Shown: positions 48,762 to 57,500, numbered from the stretch's first letter. The stretch is DNA of 64,000 bases from Nocardioides caldifontis (GCF_008087345.1 NZ_ML701735.1:62001-126000); one strand, 5' to 3'. Numbers and translations are program-made. The notes: a model not told the origin generated them from the sequence alone.

Positions 48762-50156
48762 ATGATGCAGCACCCCGTGGCGATCATCGGCGCCGGCCCC
48801 ACCGGCTGGCCGCCGCCGCGCACGTGCAGAGCCGGCGGCCTGGACGCTGTCGTCCTCGAGCGGGGCGGCGCCGCCGGGGCGGCAGTCTCGGAGTGGGGGC
48901 ACGTACGGCTGTTCTCCCCCTGGGCCGAGCTGGTCGACCCGGTGGCCGAGAAGCTGCTCACGGAAGCTGGCTGGGTCGGGCCGGACCCGACGTCGTACCC
49001 GACCGGCGCCGACTGGGTGGCCCAGTACCTGCAGCCGCTCGCGGCAGCACTCGCCGCATCGACCGAGGTCGAGGTTCGCTACGGCGCCGAGGTCGTCGGG
49101 GTCGCGAAGGCAGGTCGGGACGTCATGGTCGACGCCGGCCGCGACGAGGAGCCGTTCGTCGTCCACGTCGCCGGACCTCAGGGGCACCAGCGGCTGCTTG
49201 CCTCAGCGGTCATCGACGCCTCCGGCACCTGGGGCACCCCCAACCCGCTCGGCACCGACGGCTACCCCGCCGTAGGTGAGGCCGAGCACGCCGACCGCAT
49301 CGCCTACGCGATCCCCGACTTCACCGACCCGGCCACCGCGCAGCGGTACGCCGGCAAGCACGTAGCGGTCGCCGGCACTGGTGCCTCCGCGCAGAACACG
49401 TTGGTCGGGCTGGCCCGCCTGTCCGTCGAGGACCCCTCGACGAGGGTGTCCTGGCTGGTGCGCCGCCCGGCGGTGGGTGAGGCGTTCGGCGGTGGCGACG
49501 ACGACCAGCTCGCTGCCCGTGGTGCGTTGGGCAAGCACGCCCGGCGGGTGGCCGAGTCCGGTTTCGTGACCACCCGGACCGGGTTCCGCACGGTGGCCGT
49601 GGCCGCCGACGAAGGCGGCCGGCTGCGCCTGGAGTCGGCCGACGGGCAGGTCGTGGAGGCGGCGGACGAGGTCGTCGTCGTCACCGGCTTCCGCCCCGAC
49701 CTCAGCTTCCTGAGCGAGGTGCGGCTCGACCTCGACCCGGTGCTGTCCGCGCCGCGGCAGCTCGCCCCGCTGATCGACCCCAACGTGCACTCCTGCGGCA
49801 CCGTCTACCCGCACGGCGCCGCAGAGCTCGAGCAGCCCGAGGCCCGGTTCTTCGTCGCCGGGATGAAGTCCTACGGCCGCGCACCGTCGTTCCTCACCCT
49901 GACCGGGTTCGAGCAGACCCGCAGCATCGTCGCTGCGATCGCCGGCGACCACGAGGCCGCCGGCAGGGTCGAGCTGGTGCTGCCCGAGACCGGTGTGTGC
50001 GGTGGCTCCGGCGGGTTCGACGACGCCGAGTCGTGCCAGGTCGCGTCTGCGGAGGCTGAGGTCGCCGCCGCGCTCGGCAGCTCGGGCGGAGGCTGCTGCG
50101 GAACGGCCGCTGCAGCCGCGCCGCAGCTGGTGGAGCTCGGCCGGTCGCGCAGCTGA
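48762..50156 (+). CDS. FAD-dependent oxidoreductase of the arsenic island, with a garbled FAD motif
   Basis: A 464-residue flavin-monooxygenase-like protein. The dinucleotide motif starts correctly (VAIIGAGPTG) but the next residues, WPPPRTCRAG, are unlike the family. Inserting one base after 48806 and removing one near 48836 restores GLAAAAHVQSRGLD, so two compensating single-base changes have scrambled about ten codons. A second motif, VAGTGASAQNTLVGLARL, and VVVVTGFRPDL are normal. The C-terminus has PETGVCGGSGG and GGCCG, Cys clusters common in ars-linked homologs. Start is ATG 48762 or 48765. The role is probably redox chemistry on arsenicals or associated thiols. Confidence 0.72.
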   Translation: MMQHPVAIIGAGPTGWPPPRTCRAGGLDAVVLERGGAAGAAVSEWGHVRLFSPWAELVDPVAEKLLTEAGWVGPDPTSYPTGADWVAQYLQPLAAALAASTEVEVRYGAEVVGVAKAGRDVMVDAGRDEEPFVVHVAGPQGHQRLLASAVIDASGTWGTPNPLGTDGYPAVGEAEHADRIAYAIPDFTDPATAQRYAGKHVAVAGTGASAQNTLVGLARLSVEDPSTRVSWLVRRPAVGEAFGGGDDDQLAARGALGKHARRVAESGFVTTRTGFRTVAVAADEGGRLRLESADGQVVEAADEVVVVTGFRPDLSFLSEVRLDLDPVLSAPRQLAPLIDPNVHSCGTVYPHGAAELEQPEARFFVAGMKSYGRAPSFLTLTGFEQTRSIVAAIAGDHEAAGRVELVLPETGVCGGSGGFDDAESCQVASAEAEVAAALGSSGGGCCGTAAAAAPQLVELGRSRS

Positions 50157-50203
50157 ACCGGAGAGCAGGTGGCCGGGGCGCGCGGCACGGTGGACGAGGT
50201 GCA

Positions 50204-50678
50204 GTGACGCACTGGGGAGGCGAGCGCCGGGTCCGCGCGCTGACCACGCTGACCCTCGTCGCAGGGCTGGCCAGCGCCGTGTTCGCGCCGCTGGCCGCTG
50301 CGCTGGACGGTTGGGTGGGCTGGCGCCTCGCCTACGTGGTCCTGCTGGCCGGGCTGGTGGTCATCACTATCCCGTTGCGCTTGTGGGGGCTCAACCACCC
50401 GTGGCTGAAGGTGCCGCGAACCGCGCATCCGGCGGTCGGTCGGCTCGGGTACGCGCGGTTCGCCGGCGCCACCTCGGTGACCTCTCGCGGCGTACGGGAC
50501 CTTGAACGGCATCCTCACCGCCCCGGCCCTGGTGGCCTCCGCCGTCGCGCCGTTCGCCGGCGGGGCACTTGCCCACCTGCTCGGCTCCTACACCGACGCG
50601 TTCCTCGTGCTCGCCGGCTTGGCCGCGGTCGCGGCCGCGTTGATGGCGGGTGCTACTCCGCCGGCGGCTCGTCGATGA
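50204..50678 (+). pseudogene. MFS transporter, N-terminal and central deletion
   Basis: Two fragments of an MFS exporter in different frames. From 50204: HWGGERRVRALTTLTLVAG, ASAVFAPLAAALDGWVGWRLAYVVLL and PLRLWGLNHPW, a helix 4-6 region. From about 50485: YGTLNGILTAPALVASAVAPF, GGALAHLLGSYTDAFLVLAG and GATPPAARR, a helix 10-12 region. The first three helices and the middle are missing. It lies just behind the FAD oxidoreductase, and its end overlaps ArsC. Intact relatives are often found in actinobacterial ars clusters as candidate organoarsenical exporters. Confidence 0.75.
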
Positions 50679-51111
50679 CCGACGGAGGCAGCTCGAGACC
50701 GGGGACGAGCTCCGTCAACAGGGATCGCACGCGACGGTCGAGGTCGGCGACGATCTCCCGCACCGTCGCCTCGTCCTGGCCACCTGGGTCGGCGACGGGC
50801 CAGTCGACGTACCTCACGCCCGGGACGTAGGGGCACTCCTCGCCGCAGCCCAACGTGATCGCCATCGTGCTGGCCGCGATCGCCTCACGCGTGAGCAGCT
50901 TGGGGTGCTCCCGGGAGGTGTCGAGGCCGAGCTTCTCCAGGACAGCGCCGACCTCGGGATGGATCTGCTCACCAGGTTGAGTGCCCGCCGAGAGCGCGAC
51001 GACGCGCCCGCCGGCGTAGTGCTCGGTGAGGACGCGGCTGATCACCGACCGGCCGCCGTTGCGGACACACGCGAACACCACCTGGGGGGTGTCTTGGTCT
51101 GCGGTGGTCAT
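50653..51111 (-). CDS. arsC: Arsenate reductase ArsC (LMW-PTP fold)
   Basis: A 152-residue reductase converting arsenate to arsenite for export. The P-loop VFACVRNGGRSVIS (C-x5-R, with the usual NxGRS) is at the N-terminus, GVRYVDWPVADPGGQ carries the acid, and ITLGCGEECPYVPG has two more Cys. In actinobacteria such proteins are recycled by thioredoxin or mycothiol. ATG 51111 overlaps the Acr3 stop by 4 bases, so it is co-translated with it. Confidence 0.9.
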   Translation of the reverse strand: MTTADQDTPQVVFACVRNGGRSVISRVLTEHYAGGRVVALSAGTQPGEQIHPEVGAVLEKLGLDTSREHPKLLTREAIAASTMAITLGCGEECPYVPGVRYVDWPVADPGGQDEATVREIVADLDRRVRSLLTELVPGLELPPSVIDEPPAE

Positions 51112-52226
51112 AGCGCGCCTCCCGCTGAGGTGGTCGGGGTTGGTCGGTCGCGGTAGTACTTGCGGGCCCAGAGGCTGACGTAGACCAGCGCCACCAGCGC
51201 AGGGACCTCGATCAGCGGACCGACGACGCCAGCGAGCGCCTGACCCGAGGTCACCCCGAACACAGCGATGGCCACCGCGATCGCAAGCTCGAAGTTGTTG
51301 CCGGCGGCGGTGAAGGAGACCGCGGTCGCGCGCTGGTAGTCGAACCCGAGCGCCTTGGTGAGCAGCATCGAGCCGCCCCACATCAGCATGAAGTACGCCA
51401 GCAGGGGCACCGCGATCCGGGCGACGTCAAGGGGCTGGTTGATGATGGTGTCCCCCTGGAGAGCGAACAGGATGACGATCGTGAACAGAAGGCCGTAGAG
51501 GGCGGTGGGACCGATCTTCGGCAGGAACCGCGCCTCGTACCAGGCCCGCCCCCTGGCGCGCTCGACCAGAGTGCGGGTCAGGAACCCGGCGAGCAGCGGG
51601 ATGCCGAGGAACACCAGCACCGAGGTCGCGATCTCCCACATCGACACCTCGAGCGCGGCCTGCTCCAGCCCCAGCCAGCCGGGGAGCACCTGGAGGTAGA
51701 AGTAGCCGAGGGCGGCGAAGGCGAGGATCTGGAACACCGCGTTGACCGCGACCAGGATGGCGGCGGCCTCCGGGTCGCCGCAGGCGAGGTCGTTCCAGAT
51801 CAGCACCATCGCGATGCAGCGGGCCAGGCCGACGATGATCAGCCCGGTGCGGTACTCCGGCAGGTCCGGCAGCATCAGCCAGGCCAGGGCGAACATCAAC
51901 GCTGGGCCGAGGACCCAGTTCAAGACAACGGAGGCGCCGAGCAAGCGCGTGTCACTCGTGACGTGTCCGAGCTCGTCGTAGCGGACCTTCGCCAGCACCG
52001 GGTACATCATCACCAGCAGCCCGACCGCGATCGGCAGCGACACTGAACCGAGCTCGACCGCCGCCAGAGCGTCGTCCAGTCCTGGAACGAGCCGACCCAG
52101 CAGGAGTCCGGCGACCATGGCCACGCCGATCCACACTGGCAAGAACCGGTCCAGGGTGGAGAGCCGGTGGAGGACATCCCCTTGCTGCGCGTGCGGAGCG
52201 TGGTTCGTGCTCACCATGTCGCTCAT
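51108..52226 (-). CDS. acr3: Arsenite efflux transporter Acr3
   Basis: A 372-residue inner-membrane protein with about ten helices of the BART superfamily. The conserved helix-4 segment is GLARCIAMVLIWNDLACGD, with the essential Cys. SFTAAGNNFELAIAVAIAVFG in helix 9 and MYPVLAKVRYDEL near the first loop are also typical of Acr3. It exports As(OH)3 or antimonite using the proton gradient. Start overlaps the ArsR stop by 4 bases; ArsC follows. Confidence 0.93.
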   Translation of the reverse strand: MSDMVSTNHAPHAQQGDVLHRLSTLDRFLPVWIGVAMVAGLLLGRLVPGLDDALAAVELGSVSLPIAVGLLVMMYPVLAKVRYDELGHVTSDTRLLGASVVLNWVLGPALMFALAWLMLPDLPEYRTGLIIVGLARCIAMVLIWNDLACGDPEAAAILVAVNAVFQILAFAALGYFYLQVLPGWLGLEQAALEVSMWEIATSVLVFLGIPLLAGFLTRTLVERARGRAWYEARFLPKIGPTALYGLLFTIVILFALQGDTIINQPLDVARIAVPLLAYFMLMWGGSMLLTKALGFDYQRATAVSFTAAGNNFELAIAVAIAVFGVTSGQALAGVVGPLIEVPALVALVYVSLWARKYYRDRPTPTTSAGGAL

Positions 52227-52627
52227 GCGGGAAGCTCGGGCGAGGCGAACAAGCTCGCCAACGCGGCCACCGCGGCCGCGCGCGCCTTGTAGAACACCCA
52301 GGTGCCGCGCTTCTCCCGGTCCACCAGCCCGGCTTCGTGCAGCACCTTGAGGTGGTGGCTGATCGTCGGCTGGGAGAGGTCGAAGTGGGGCAGCAGGTCA
52401 CAGACACATGCCTCAGCACCCTCATGGGACAGCACCAACGAGAGCAACCTCAGCCGAGTCGGGTCAGCGAGCGCCTTCAGCATCGGCGCGGTCCGGGCAG
52501 CCGCCGCAGGGGACATCGGCTCCTGCGCCAACGGCGTGCAGCGGATCAGGCCGTCTCCGTTGGCGAGACTTCCTCGATCCGGTTCGGACCGCCGCACGGA
52601 AGGAGCTGCTCGCAGAGAGTTCGACAC
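52223..52627 (-). CDS. arsR: ArsR-family arsenic-responsive repressor
   Basis: A 134-residue winged-helix repressor. MLKALADPTRLRLLSLVLS and LSQPTISHHLKVLHEAGLV form the DNA-binding domain, and EACVCDLLPHF carries the vicinal CVC As(III) site. A further Cys is in IRCTPLAQEP. GTG 52627 retains this Cys; ATG 52516 has AGGAG but would drop it. It is the first gene of the ArsR-Acr3-ArsC operon. A dyad spanning its start codon is the likely operator. Confidence 0.9.
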   Translation of the reverse strand: MSNSLRAAPSVRRSEPDRGSLANGDGLIRCTPLAQEPMSPAAAARTAPMLKALADPTRLRLLSLVLSHEGAEACVCDLLPHFDLSQPTISHHLKVLHEAGLVDREKRGTWVFYKARAAAVAALASLFASPELPA

Positions 52628-52650
52628 CCCTCTATATTGACATGTGTCGA
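52621..52650. promoter_or_regulatory. ArsR operator dyad at the arsR start
   Basis: Arms TCGACAC and GTGTCGA are 16 bases apart, enclosing CAATATAG on the minus strand, a probable -10 region. The dyad covers the GTG start codon of arsR, as expected for an autoregulated ars operon. Confidence 0.6.
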
Positions 52651-52771
52651 TGCTCGGTGGAAGCCCAGCGTCGACAGCTCACGTGCGTCCCGAAGCGCGC
52701 CCAAACCAGCCGCGCATGAACAAGCGCCCGTTTGAGCGTTGCTCAAACGGGCGCCGATCCTGTCAAGTCAG

Positions 52772-53137
52772 TGGAGCTGGCGGGAATCGAACCCGCGTCC
52801 TTCGGCGTAGTTCCAGGTCTTCTCCGGGTGCAGTCCGTAAGACGTTTTCTCAGCCCCGACGCTCGTACGGACACGTCGTCGACAGGCTCAGCCGGATGAA
52901 AGTCCCGTGCCACCCCTCCGGCGAGGGTGACACAGCAAGCCTCCTAGCTGAGGCCAGAATCTGAGTCGGAGGCGTCCTCAGTCTGACCCGTCACGCTCGC
53001 TGTCAGGCAGCGAGGGTGAACGAACTGCGCTTAGCGTCGGCAGTTATTGGTTCCCAGGCGTCGTTAACGAGATAAGCCTGGATCCTCGACCCGCTTCCCC
53101 TGGAACAAGACGTCCCAAGTCGAAACCGATCAGCCCC
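52772..53137 (-). ncRNA. ssrA: Transfer-messenger RNA (tmRNA)
   Basis: The minus strand begins GGGGCTGATCGGTTTCGAC, the conserved tmRNA 5' end. It ends GCGGGTTCGATTCCCGC (T-arm) then CAGCTCCA, which pairs with the 5' end over seven base pairs including one G-U. The tag-reading frame at 53041-53003 reads ADAKRSSFTLAA followed by UGA, resuming at GCC after AATAACT. The genome continues CTG after the discriminator A, so the 3' CCA does not seem to be encoded. It rescues stalled ribosomes with SmpB, whose gene is at 58449-58925. Confidence 0.95.
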
Positions 53138-53244
53138 TCTTGAGTTGTCAAACGCTGCTCGACGGTCGCCCGCGGGCAGCGTCGCCAGTCTACAGACCTC
53201 AACGGCAGCGACCAGCGACTTTGTTCCCGTGACCCACGGCGCGC

Positions 53245-54906
53245 TCAGCCGACGAGGCTGGGCGGGATCACCGCGATCCCCAGCCGGAGGTCCATGACGG
53301 GGTCGCGGCCGTGCTGGTGCGTCCCGCTGTCGTCGACCCGGATCCAGTGGCCGTGAGGAAGCCGCCACCAGTAGACCCCGGGCTCGGGGTGGTGCAGCCG
53401 CCACCCGCCATGCGTCTTGAGGCGGTGGTGCTTGCGGCTCAGGGGCCCGAGGTTCTCCATCGACGTCTGGCCCGGCGGCGGTCGACCGTCGCGCGGCCCG
53501 CGGTCGTACGGCTGCGGGTGGTCCTTGTCGCAGCGTCGCGAGGGCAGCGTGCCGTAGGGGAAGACCTCGAACGGGTCGCGGACCTCGACGAGCTCCCGCA
53601 TCGGCCGCGGGATCTCGTAGCGGTCGACCGGCACCACGGTGACGTGGTCGAGCACCGGCTTCACGACGATCCGGTGGGCAGTGGCGTCGCCCAGCCAGCG
53701 GCGCAACGACTCCAGCACCACCGGGCCGATCTCCTCGACGCGGGCGATGCGCGGACCCGCGTCGGTGAGCCCCGCCGCCCGGTGCAGCGCCGCCTCGGAG
53801 AGGTGGACGTGGAGGGTGAGCACCGGGTCGAAGCGGGAAGCGTCGGACGATCCCAGCGCGTCGAGGACCGAGCGGAGCAACGCCCGGTCCTCCTCGGAGA
53901 GACCGCCAGGCCGGCCGGCGTCCGCCGCCGCGTCACCGCCCACGGCACCGGCGGTCAGCTCGCGCAGCTGCCCACCGAGCTCCTCGTCCAGCCCGTCGAT
54001 CGCCTCGTCCAGCGGCTGCTCGGTGAGGTCGTCCACCCGCAGCCGGTAGTCCCAGGGACGCCGCCCCTCGACGTCGTGCACCCCGGCGAGGTCGTCCGGC
54101 TGCGGCTCCGGCTCGTCGTCCGCGTGCTCCAACGAGGCGCCGAGCAGCAGGGCAAGGGCCCGCTCGGGGTTCGCGAGGATCCGCAACCCCTTCGCCCGTC
54201 GTACGTCGACGGGGTCGGTGTCCCCCTGCTCGGCCAGGACGACGGCGATCCGGTCGATCACCGCGACGACGTACATCACCTCACCCGCGTCCGCCCGCGC
54301 GACCAGCGTGCGCATCCCGTGCTCGTCGGTCACCCCGCTCTGGACGAACGTCTTGAGCCGCTCGGCCTCGGCTCGGGCAGCGGCGGCCTCGGGGTCGGCC
54401 TCGGCGATCTTCGCGTTGACGAGCTTGAGGAAGCGGTTGACCGGCAGCGTGGGGAGGTACTGCGTGGTCTGGGTGTCGACCCAGCGGGCCTGCTCGAGCG
54501 TCAGCCCGACGGCGGCGCAGCGCCGGGCCACCTTGGCGGCGAGCCAGACCGGGACGCGGCCGCACCTGATGTCGGCCCACAGCTGCGGGTGCCGGTGGCG
54601 GAGGTTGACCGCGTCGGCGAGGAGCTGCTCGCCCGACTGCGTGGTGCGCCCCAGCAGCGCGGCGAGCTCCGCCCCGGCGAACTCGTCGATCTGCGGGCAC
54701 CCGTCGGCGCCGGACGGCACCACCCGCTCCTCCCCCGGGAGCGTCGCGAGGCACTCGTCGACGAACTCGGGCGCCCGCAGGTCGGCCCATTGGGCAGCCA
54801 GGAGGAGCTGCTCGGCCTGCGCTTCGAGGACCCTGACCCGGGACCGCGCGAGCGCGTCCGCCGTCGCATCGGCGTCGAGCTCGTCGATCCCGGTCCAGTC
54901 GAACAT
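53245..54906 (-). CDS. DUF222/HNH endonuclease-like protein (13E12 family)
   Basis: A 553-residue protein of the actinobacterial 13E12 repeat family. The DUF222 domain spans ~15-330 (LARSRVRVLEAQAEQLLLAAQWADL, TTQYLPTLPVNRFLKLVNAKIAEADPEA in parts, ARADAGEVMYVVAVIDRIA). The HNH part is near residue 480: RRCDKDHPQPYD, then ENLGPLSRKHHRLKTHGGW, with Ser where many relatives have Cys before the HH. ATG 54906 is chosen because TATCAT ends 7 bases before it (leaderless) and an SOS box overlies the start. Nuclease function is presumed, not shown. Confidence 0.87.
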   Translation of the reverse strand: MFDWTGIDELDADATADALARSRVRVLEAQAEQLLLAAQWADLRAPEFVDECLATLPGEERVVPSGADGCPQIDEFAGAELAALLGRTTQSGEQLLADAVNLRHRHPQLWADIRCGRVPVWLAAKVARRCAAVGLTLEQARWVDTQTTQYLPTLPVNRFLKLVNAKIAEADPEAAAARAEAERLKTFVQSGVTDEHGMRTLVARADAGEVMYVVAVIDRIAVVLAEQGDTDPVDVRRAKGLRILANPERALALLLGASLEHADDEPEPQPDDLAGVHDVEGRRPWDYRLRVDDLTEQPLDEAIDGLDEELGGQLRELTAGAVGGDAAADAGRPGGLSEEDRALLRSVLDALGSSDASRFDPVLTLHVHLSEAALHRAAGLTDAGPRIARVEEIGPVVLESLRRWLGDATAHRIVVKPVLDHVTVVPVDRYEIPRPMRELVEVRDPFEVFPYGTLPSRRCDKDHPQPYDRGPRDGRPPPGQTSMENLGPLSRKHHRLKTHGGWRLHHPEPGVYWWRLPHGHWIRVDDSGTHQHGRDPVMDLRLGIAVIPPSLVG

Positions 54907-54919
54907 GTGTTCGATGATA
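54899..54919 (-). promoter_or_regulatory. LexA SOS box and -10 element over the HNH gene start
   Basis: TCGAACATGTGTTCGA (54899-54914) is a perfect palindrome of the actinobacterial SOS form TCGAAC-N4-GTTCGA. On the minus strand TATCAT (54914-54919) ends 7 bases before the ATG at 54906. LexA binding here would cover the transcription start and start codon. Homologous 13E12 genes of mycobacteria are known to include LexA-controlled members. Confidence 0.85.
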
Positions 54920-54962
54920 TCGGAGGGCTCCGACAGAACCCGGTACCCACGGCGCCGGGGGG

Positions 54963-57500
54963 TCACGGCAGTCTGAGCGCCACCACGTCCTCCCCCAGCT
55001 CGGCGACGTCCTGGGCAACCGTCACGGCCCACGGGTGGTCGTCGGCGGTCATCCCGCGGAGGTCGACCCGGAACCCGACGCTCCTCCGCCCGTCGCGGAC
55101 GACGTCCACGTCGGCGTCGTGCTCGGCCAGCAGCGCCCGCACCTCGTCGGCCGCCTCCGGGCGCACCGTGAGGACCATCCGGTCGTCGGCCTGCTGGACG
55201 GCCTCGCTGCGCTCCGCGAGCCGCTCGGCACGGCGCTGCGCGACCACGGCCGTCGAGGACGGCTCCGGTCCGAGCAGCGCGTTCTCGAGGATCGCGGCGG
55301 TGCCGTCGGTGAACGCACGGAAGTTCGGGTCGGAGCCGAAGAGCACCACGCGCCCGTCGCCGTACTGCTGGTCCACGACGGCCGCGGTGCCGTGCAGCTC
55401 CTCCTCGCCCTGGGCGAAGCCGGAGACGAACCAGTCCGGATCGCCGGCCATCGGGTAGCGGACCGGCACCGCGTCGGCGGGCGCGTTCCAGACCAGGTCG
55501 TACTCGTACATCGCGTACGCCGTGCGGCCGACCCCGCGGCTCAATGGGCTGCGGGCGTCGAGCTCCACCCGGATGAGCGAGCCGGGGACGTCCGACGTCG
55601 GCTCGGCGGCGGTCGCCGTCGTGAGCCCGAGCCGGCTCGCGAGCAGCGACGCCCCGCGCAGCGTCACGAGCGTCCCCCCGGCGTCGACCCAGTCGGTCAA
55701 CGCCTGCCGGCCGGCGTCGCCGAGCGCCTCGTAGGCCTCCTCGGCATCGCCGTTCGGCACCACCAGGACGTCGAGTCCGTCCAGTGCCCCGGAACCGATG
55801 TCGGCGGCGGTGAGGTCGCTGTAGAGCAGCTGCTGGCGGCGGTCGAGCCACCAGCGCAGCCAGCCGGCCGACTCGATCGCGCTGGTGTCCTCCTCGGACA
55901 CCTGCCACACCCCGAGCCGCGGCGCCGCCGCACGCCGCTGCTGCTGCCGGTCGACCGGCGGCTGCGAGCGCACCAGGCGGGCGCGTGGCTCCAGCGTGGC
56001 GCCGGTGTAGCCGCCCGGCACGTTGTTCAGCAGCGGGCCGCTGAACGCGGTCACGTCGTAGAAGTACGGGAACGGGACGTAGGTGTCCTCGTTCAGCATC
56101 GCCTGCACCCAGTGCTTCTGGCCCTGCGCCATCGGGATCCAGTAGGTGCCCTTCGGCAGCGTCTGCGTGCGCGCGGCGCGTCCGTACGGCCGGTAGCCGG
56201 GCACCCGGAGCGGCTTGGCGAGCCGGTAGACGTCGACGTCCATCGATCGCAGCCGCTCCACGAGCCGCGCCTGCTCGTCCTGCTTGCCCGCACCGGGCGG
56301 GGTCAGGAAGTAGTGCCGGACCTTGCGGCGCGGCACCGGGTTGTCGATGTCCTCGCCCTCCCAGTAGAGCTGGTTGGGCTCGAGCTGGCCGCGCCGACCC
56401 TGCTGAGCAGCCTTGACGTGCTCGGCTCGCCACTCCCGGAGCATCGAGTGCCGTTCCCCGGCGGCCATCAGCGTCGTCCAGATCGCGGTGTACTGCTCCT
56501 GCACGCGCCGCTCGGCCGGGTCGCCGTTCGCCTTCTCGTAGGTCATCCCGGCGGCGTTGAAGCCGGTGGCGGGCACGGTGTCGCCGTACCCCATGTAGAA
56601 GAGGTCGTAGACGTCGCCGTTGAAGTACGGGATCGAGAACCGGTCGAAGACGTCCTGCATCGCGGGGCCGTAGACCTCGTAGATCCAGTGCAGCGGGGTC
56701 TCGCCGATGTCGTGGTAGACGGGGTCGGCGTTCGGCGGGAAGAAGTAGGTCTCGCGGCCCATCTCGTGGGAGTCGATGAAGAGCTGCGGCGGCAGCTCGC
56801 GCAGCTTCTCGACCTTGCTGTCGGTCTCACGCTGGGTGCGCGCGAACCAGTCCCGGTTGAGGTCGAAGCCGTAGGCGTTGCGGCGGGTGTCGGCCTCGCG
56901 GCCGTCCGGGTTCTGCGTCGGGAGGACGACGACGATGGCGCGGTCGAGGACCGTCCTCGTCGTGCAGTCGCGCCGCGCGGCCAGCTCGTAGAGGACCCGC
57001 AGCGTCGCGTCGGTGCCGCTCTCCTCGCCGCCGTGCACGTTGCCGGCGACCCAGAGGACGGCCGGTGTCCGCTTCACGATGCGCCGGGCCGCCGCCGGCG
57101 AGGTGTCGGCGTCGCGGAGCTTGTTGAGGTCGCGACCGATCGTACGGAGCGCCGAGGGACGCACCCACTTCGCCTTGCCCACCACTGCGTAGCGGAGCGG
57201 GCGCCCTTCCCAGGAACGGCCGAGGACCCCGTCGACGACGCGCGGGCTCGCGTCCGCCACGGCGCGCAGGTAGGTGTCGGACTCCCGCGTGGTCACGTCG
57301 CGGTCGCCGAGCTCGAGTCCGATGACCTCCTGGGAGGTGGGCACGTCGGGGTCGATGATCGGCGACCGGAACGGGTCGCACGGGGCGCGCTCGGCCCGGC
57401 TGGGCGGAGCGGCTGCCCCCGGCGCCAGCGGTGCCGCGAGGGCCACCGCGGTGGCGAGGGAGGTGAGGAGTGCTGCCGTGCAGGAGGTGCGACGTGCCAT
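54963..57500 (-). CDS. Secreted M14-family zinc carboxypeptidase
   Basis: An 845-residue exported metallopeptidase. A signal peptide (MARRTSCTAALLTSLATAVALAAP) precedes a peptidase M14 domain: zinc ligands in NVHGGEESG (His156, Glu159) and DSHEMG, substrate-binding residues in AYGFDLNRDWF. Residues ~480-845 are an extra region with a glutamine-amidotransferase-like ThuA-type core (LDVLVVPNGDAEEAYEALG) and a C-terminal end with DHPWAVTVAQDVAELGEDVV. Such large M14 proteins are common in actinobacteria and may degrade peptides or wall material. The HNH gene follows 56 bases behind on the same strand. Confidence 0.87.
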   Translation of the reverse strand: MARRTSCTAALLTSLATAVALAAPLAPGAAAPPSRAERAPCDPFRSPIIDPDVPTSQEVIGLELGDRDVTTRESDTYLRAVADASPRVVDGVLGRSWEGRPLRYAVVGKAKWVRPSALRTIGRDLNKLRDADTSPAAARRIVKRTPAVLWVAGNVHGGEESGTDATLRVLYELAARRDCTTRTVLDRAIVVVLPTQNPDGREADTRRNAYGFDLNRDWFARTQRETDSKVEKLRELPPQLFIDSHEMGRETYFFPPNADPVYHDIGETPLHWIYEVYGPAMQDVFDRFSIPYFNGDVYDLFYMGYGDTVPATGFNAAGMTYEKANGDPAERRVQEQYTAIWTTLMAAGERHSMLREWRAEHVKAAQQGRRGQLEPNQLYWEGEDIDNPVPRRKVRHYFLTPPGAGKQDEQARLVERLRSMDVDVYRLAKPLRVPGYRPYGRAARTQTLPKGTYWIPMAQGQKHWVQAMLNEDTYVPFPYFYDVTAFSGPLLNNVPGGYTGATLEPRARLVRSQPPVDRQQQRRAAAPRLGVWQVSEEDTSAIESAGWLRWWLDRRQQLLYSDLTAADIGSGALDGLDVLVVPNGDAEEAYEALGDAGRQALTDWVDAGGTLVTLRGASLLASRLGLTTATAAEPTSDVPGSLIRVELDARSPLSRGVGRTAYAMYEYDLVWNAPADAVPVRYPMAGDPDWFVSGFAQGEEELHGTAAVVDQQYGDGRVVLFGSDPNFRAFTDGTAAILENALLGPEPSSTAVVAQRRAERLAERSEAVQQADDRMVLTVRPEAADEVRALLAEHDADVDVVRDGRRSVGFRVDLRGMTADDHPWAVTVAQDVAELGEDVVALRLP

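Noticed and set aside
52644-53404. Short ORFs across the tmRNA gene on both strands.
   Set aside because: The stretch is fully explained by ssrA; these frames are incidental.
53245-56433. A single 1062-codon open frame running through the HNH gene and back across the M14 gene.
   Set aside because: The upstream half has the Ala/Arg/Gly-rich composition of a shadow frame of the M14 gene. The HNH protein starts at 54906, where a -10 box and SOS box are present.
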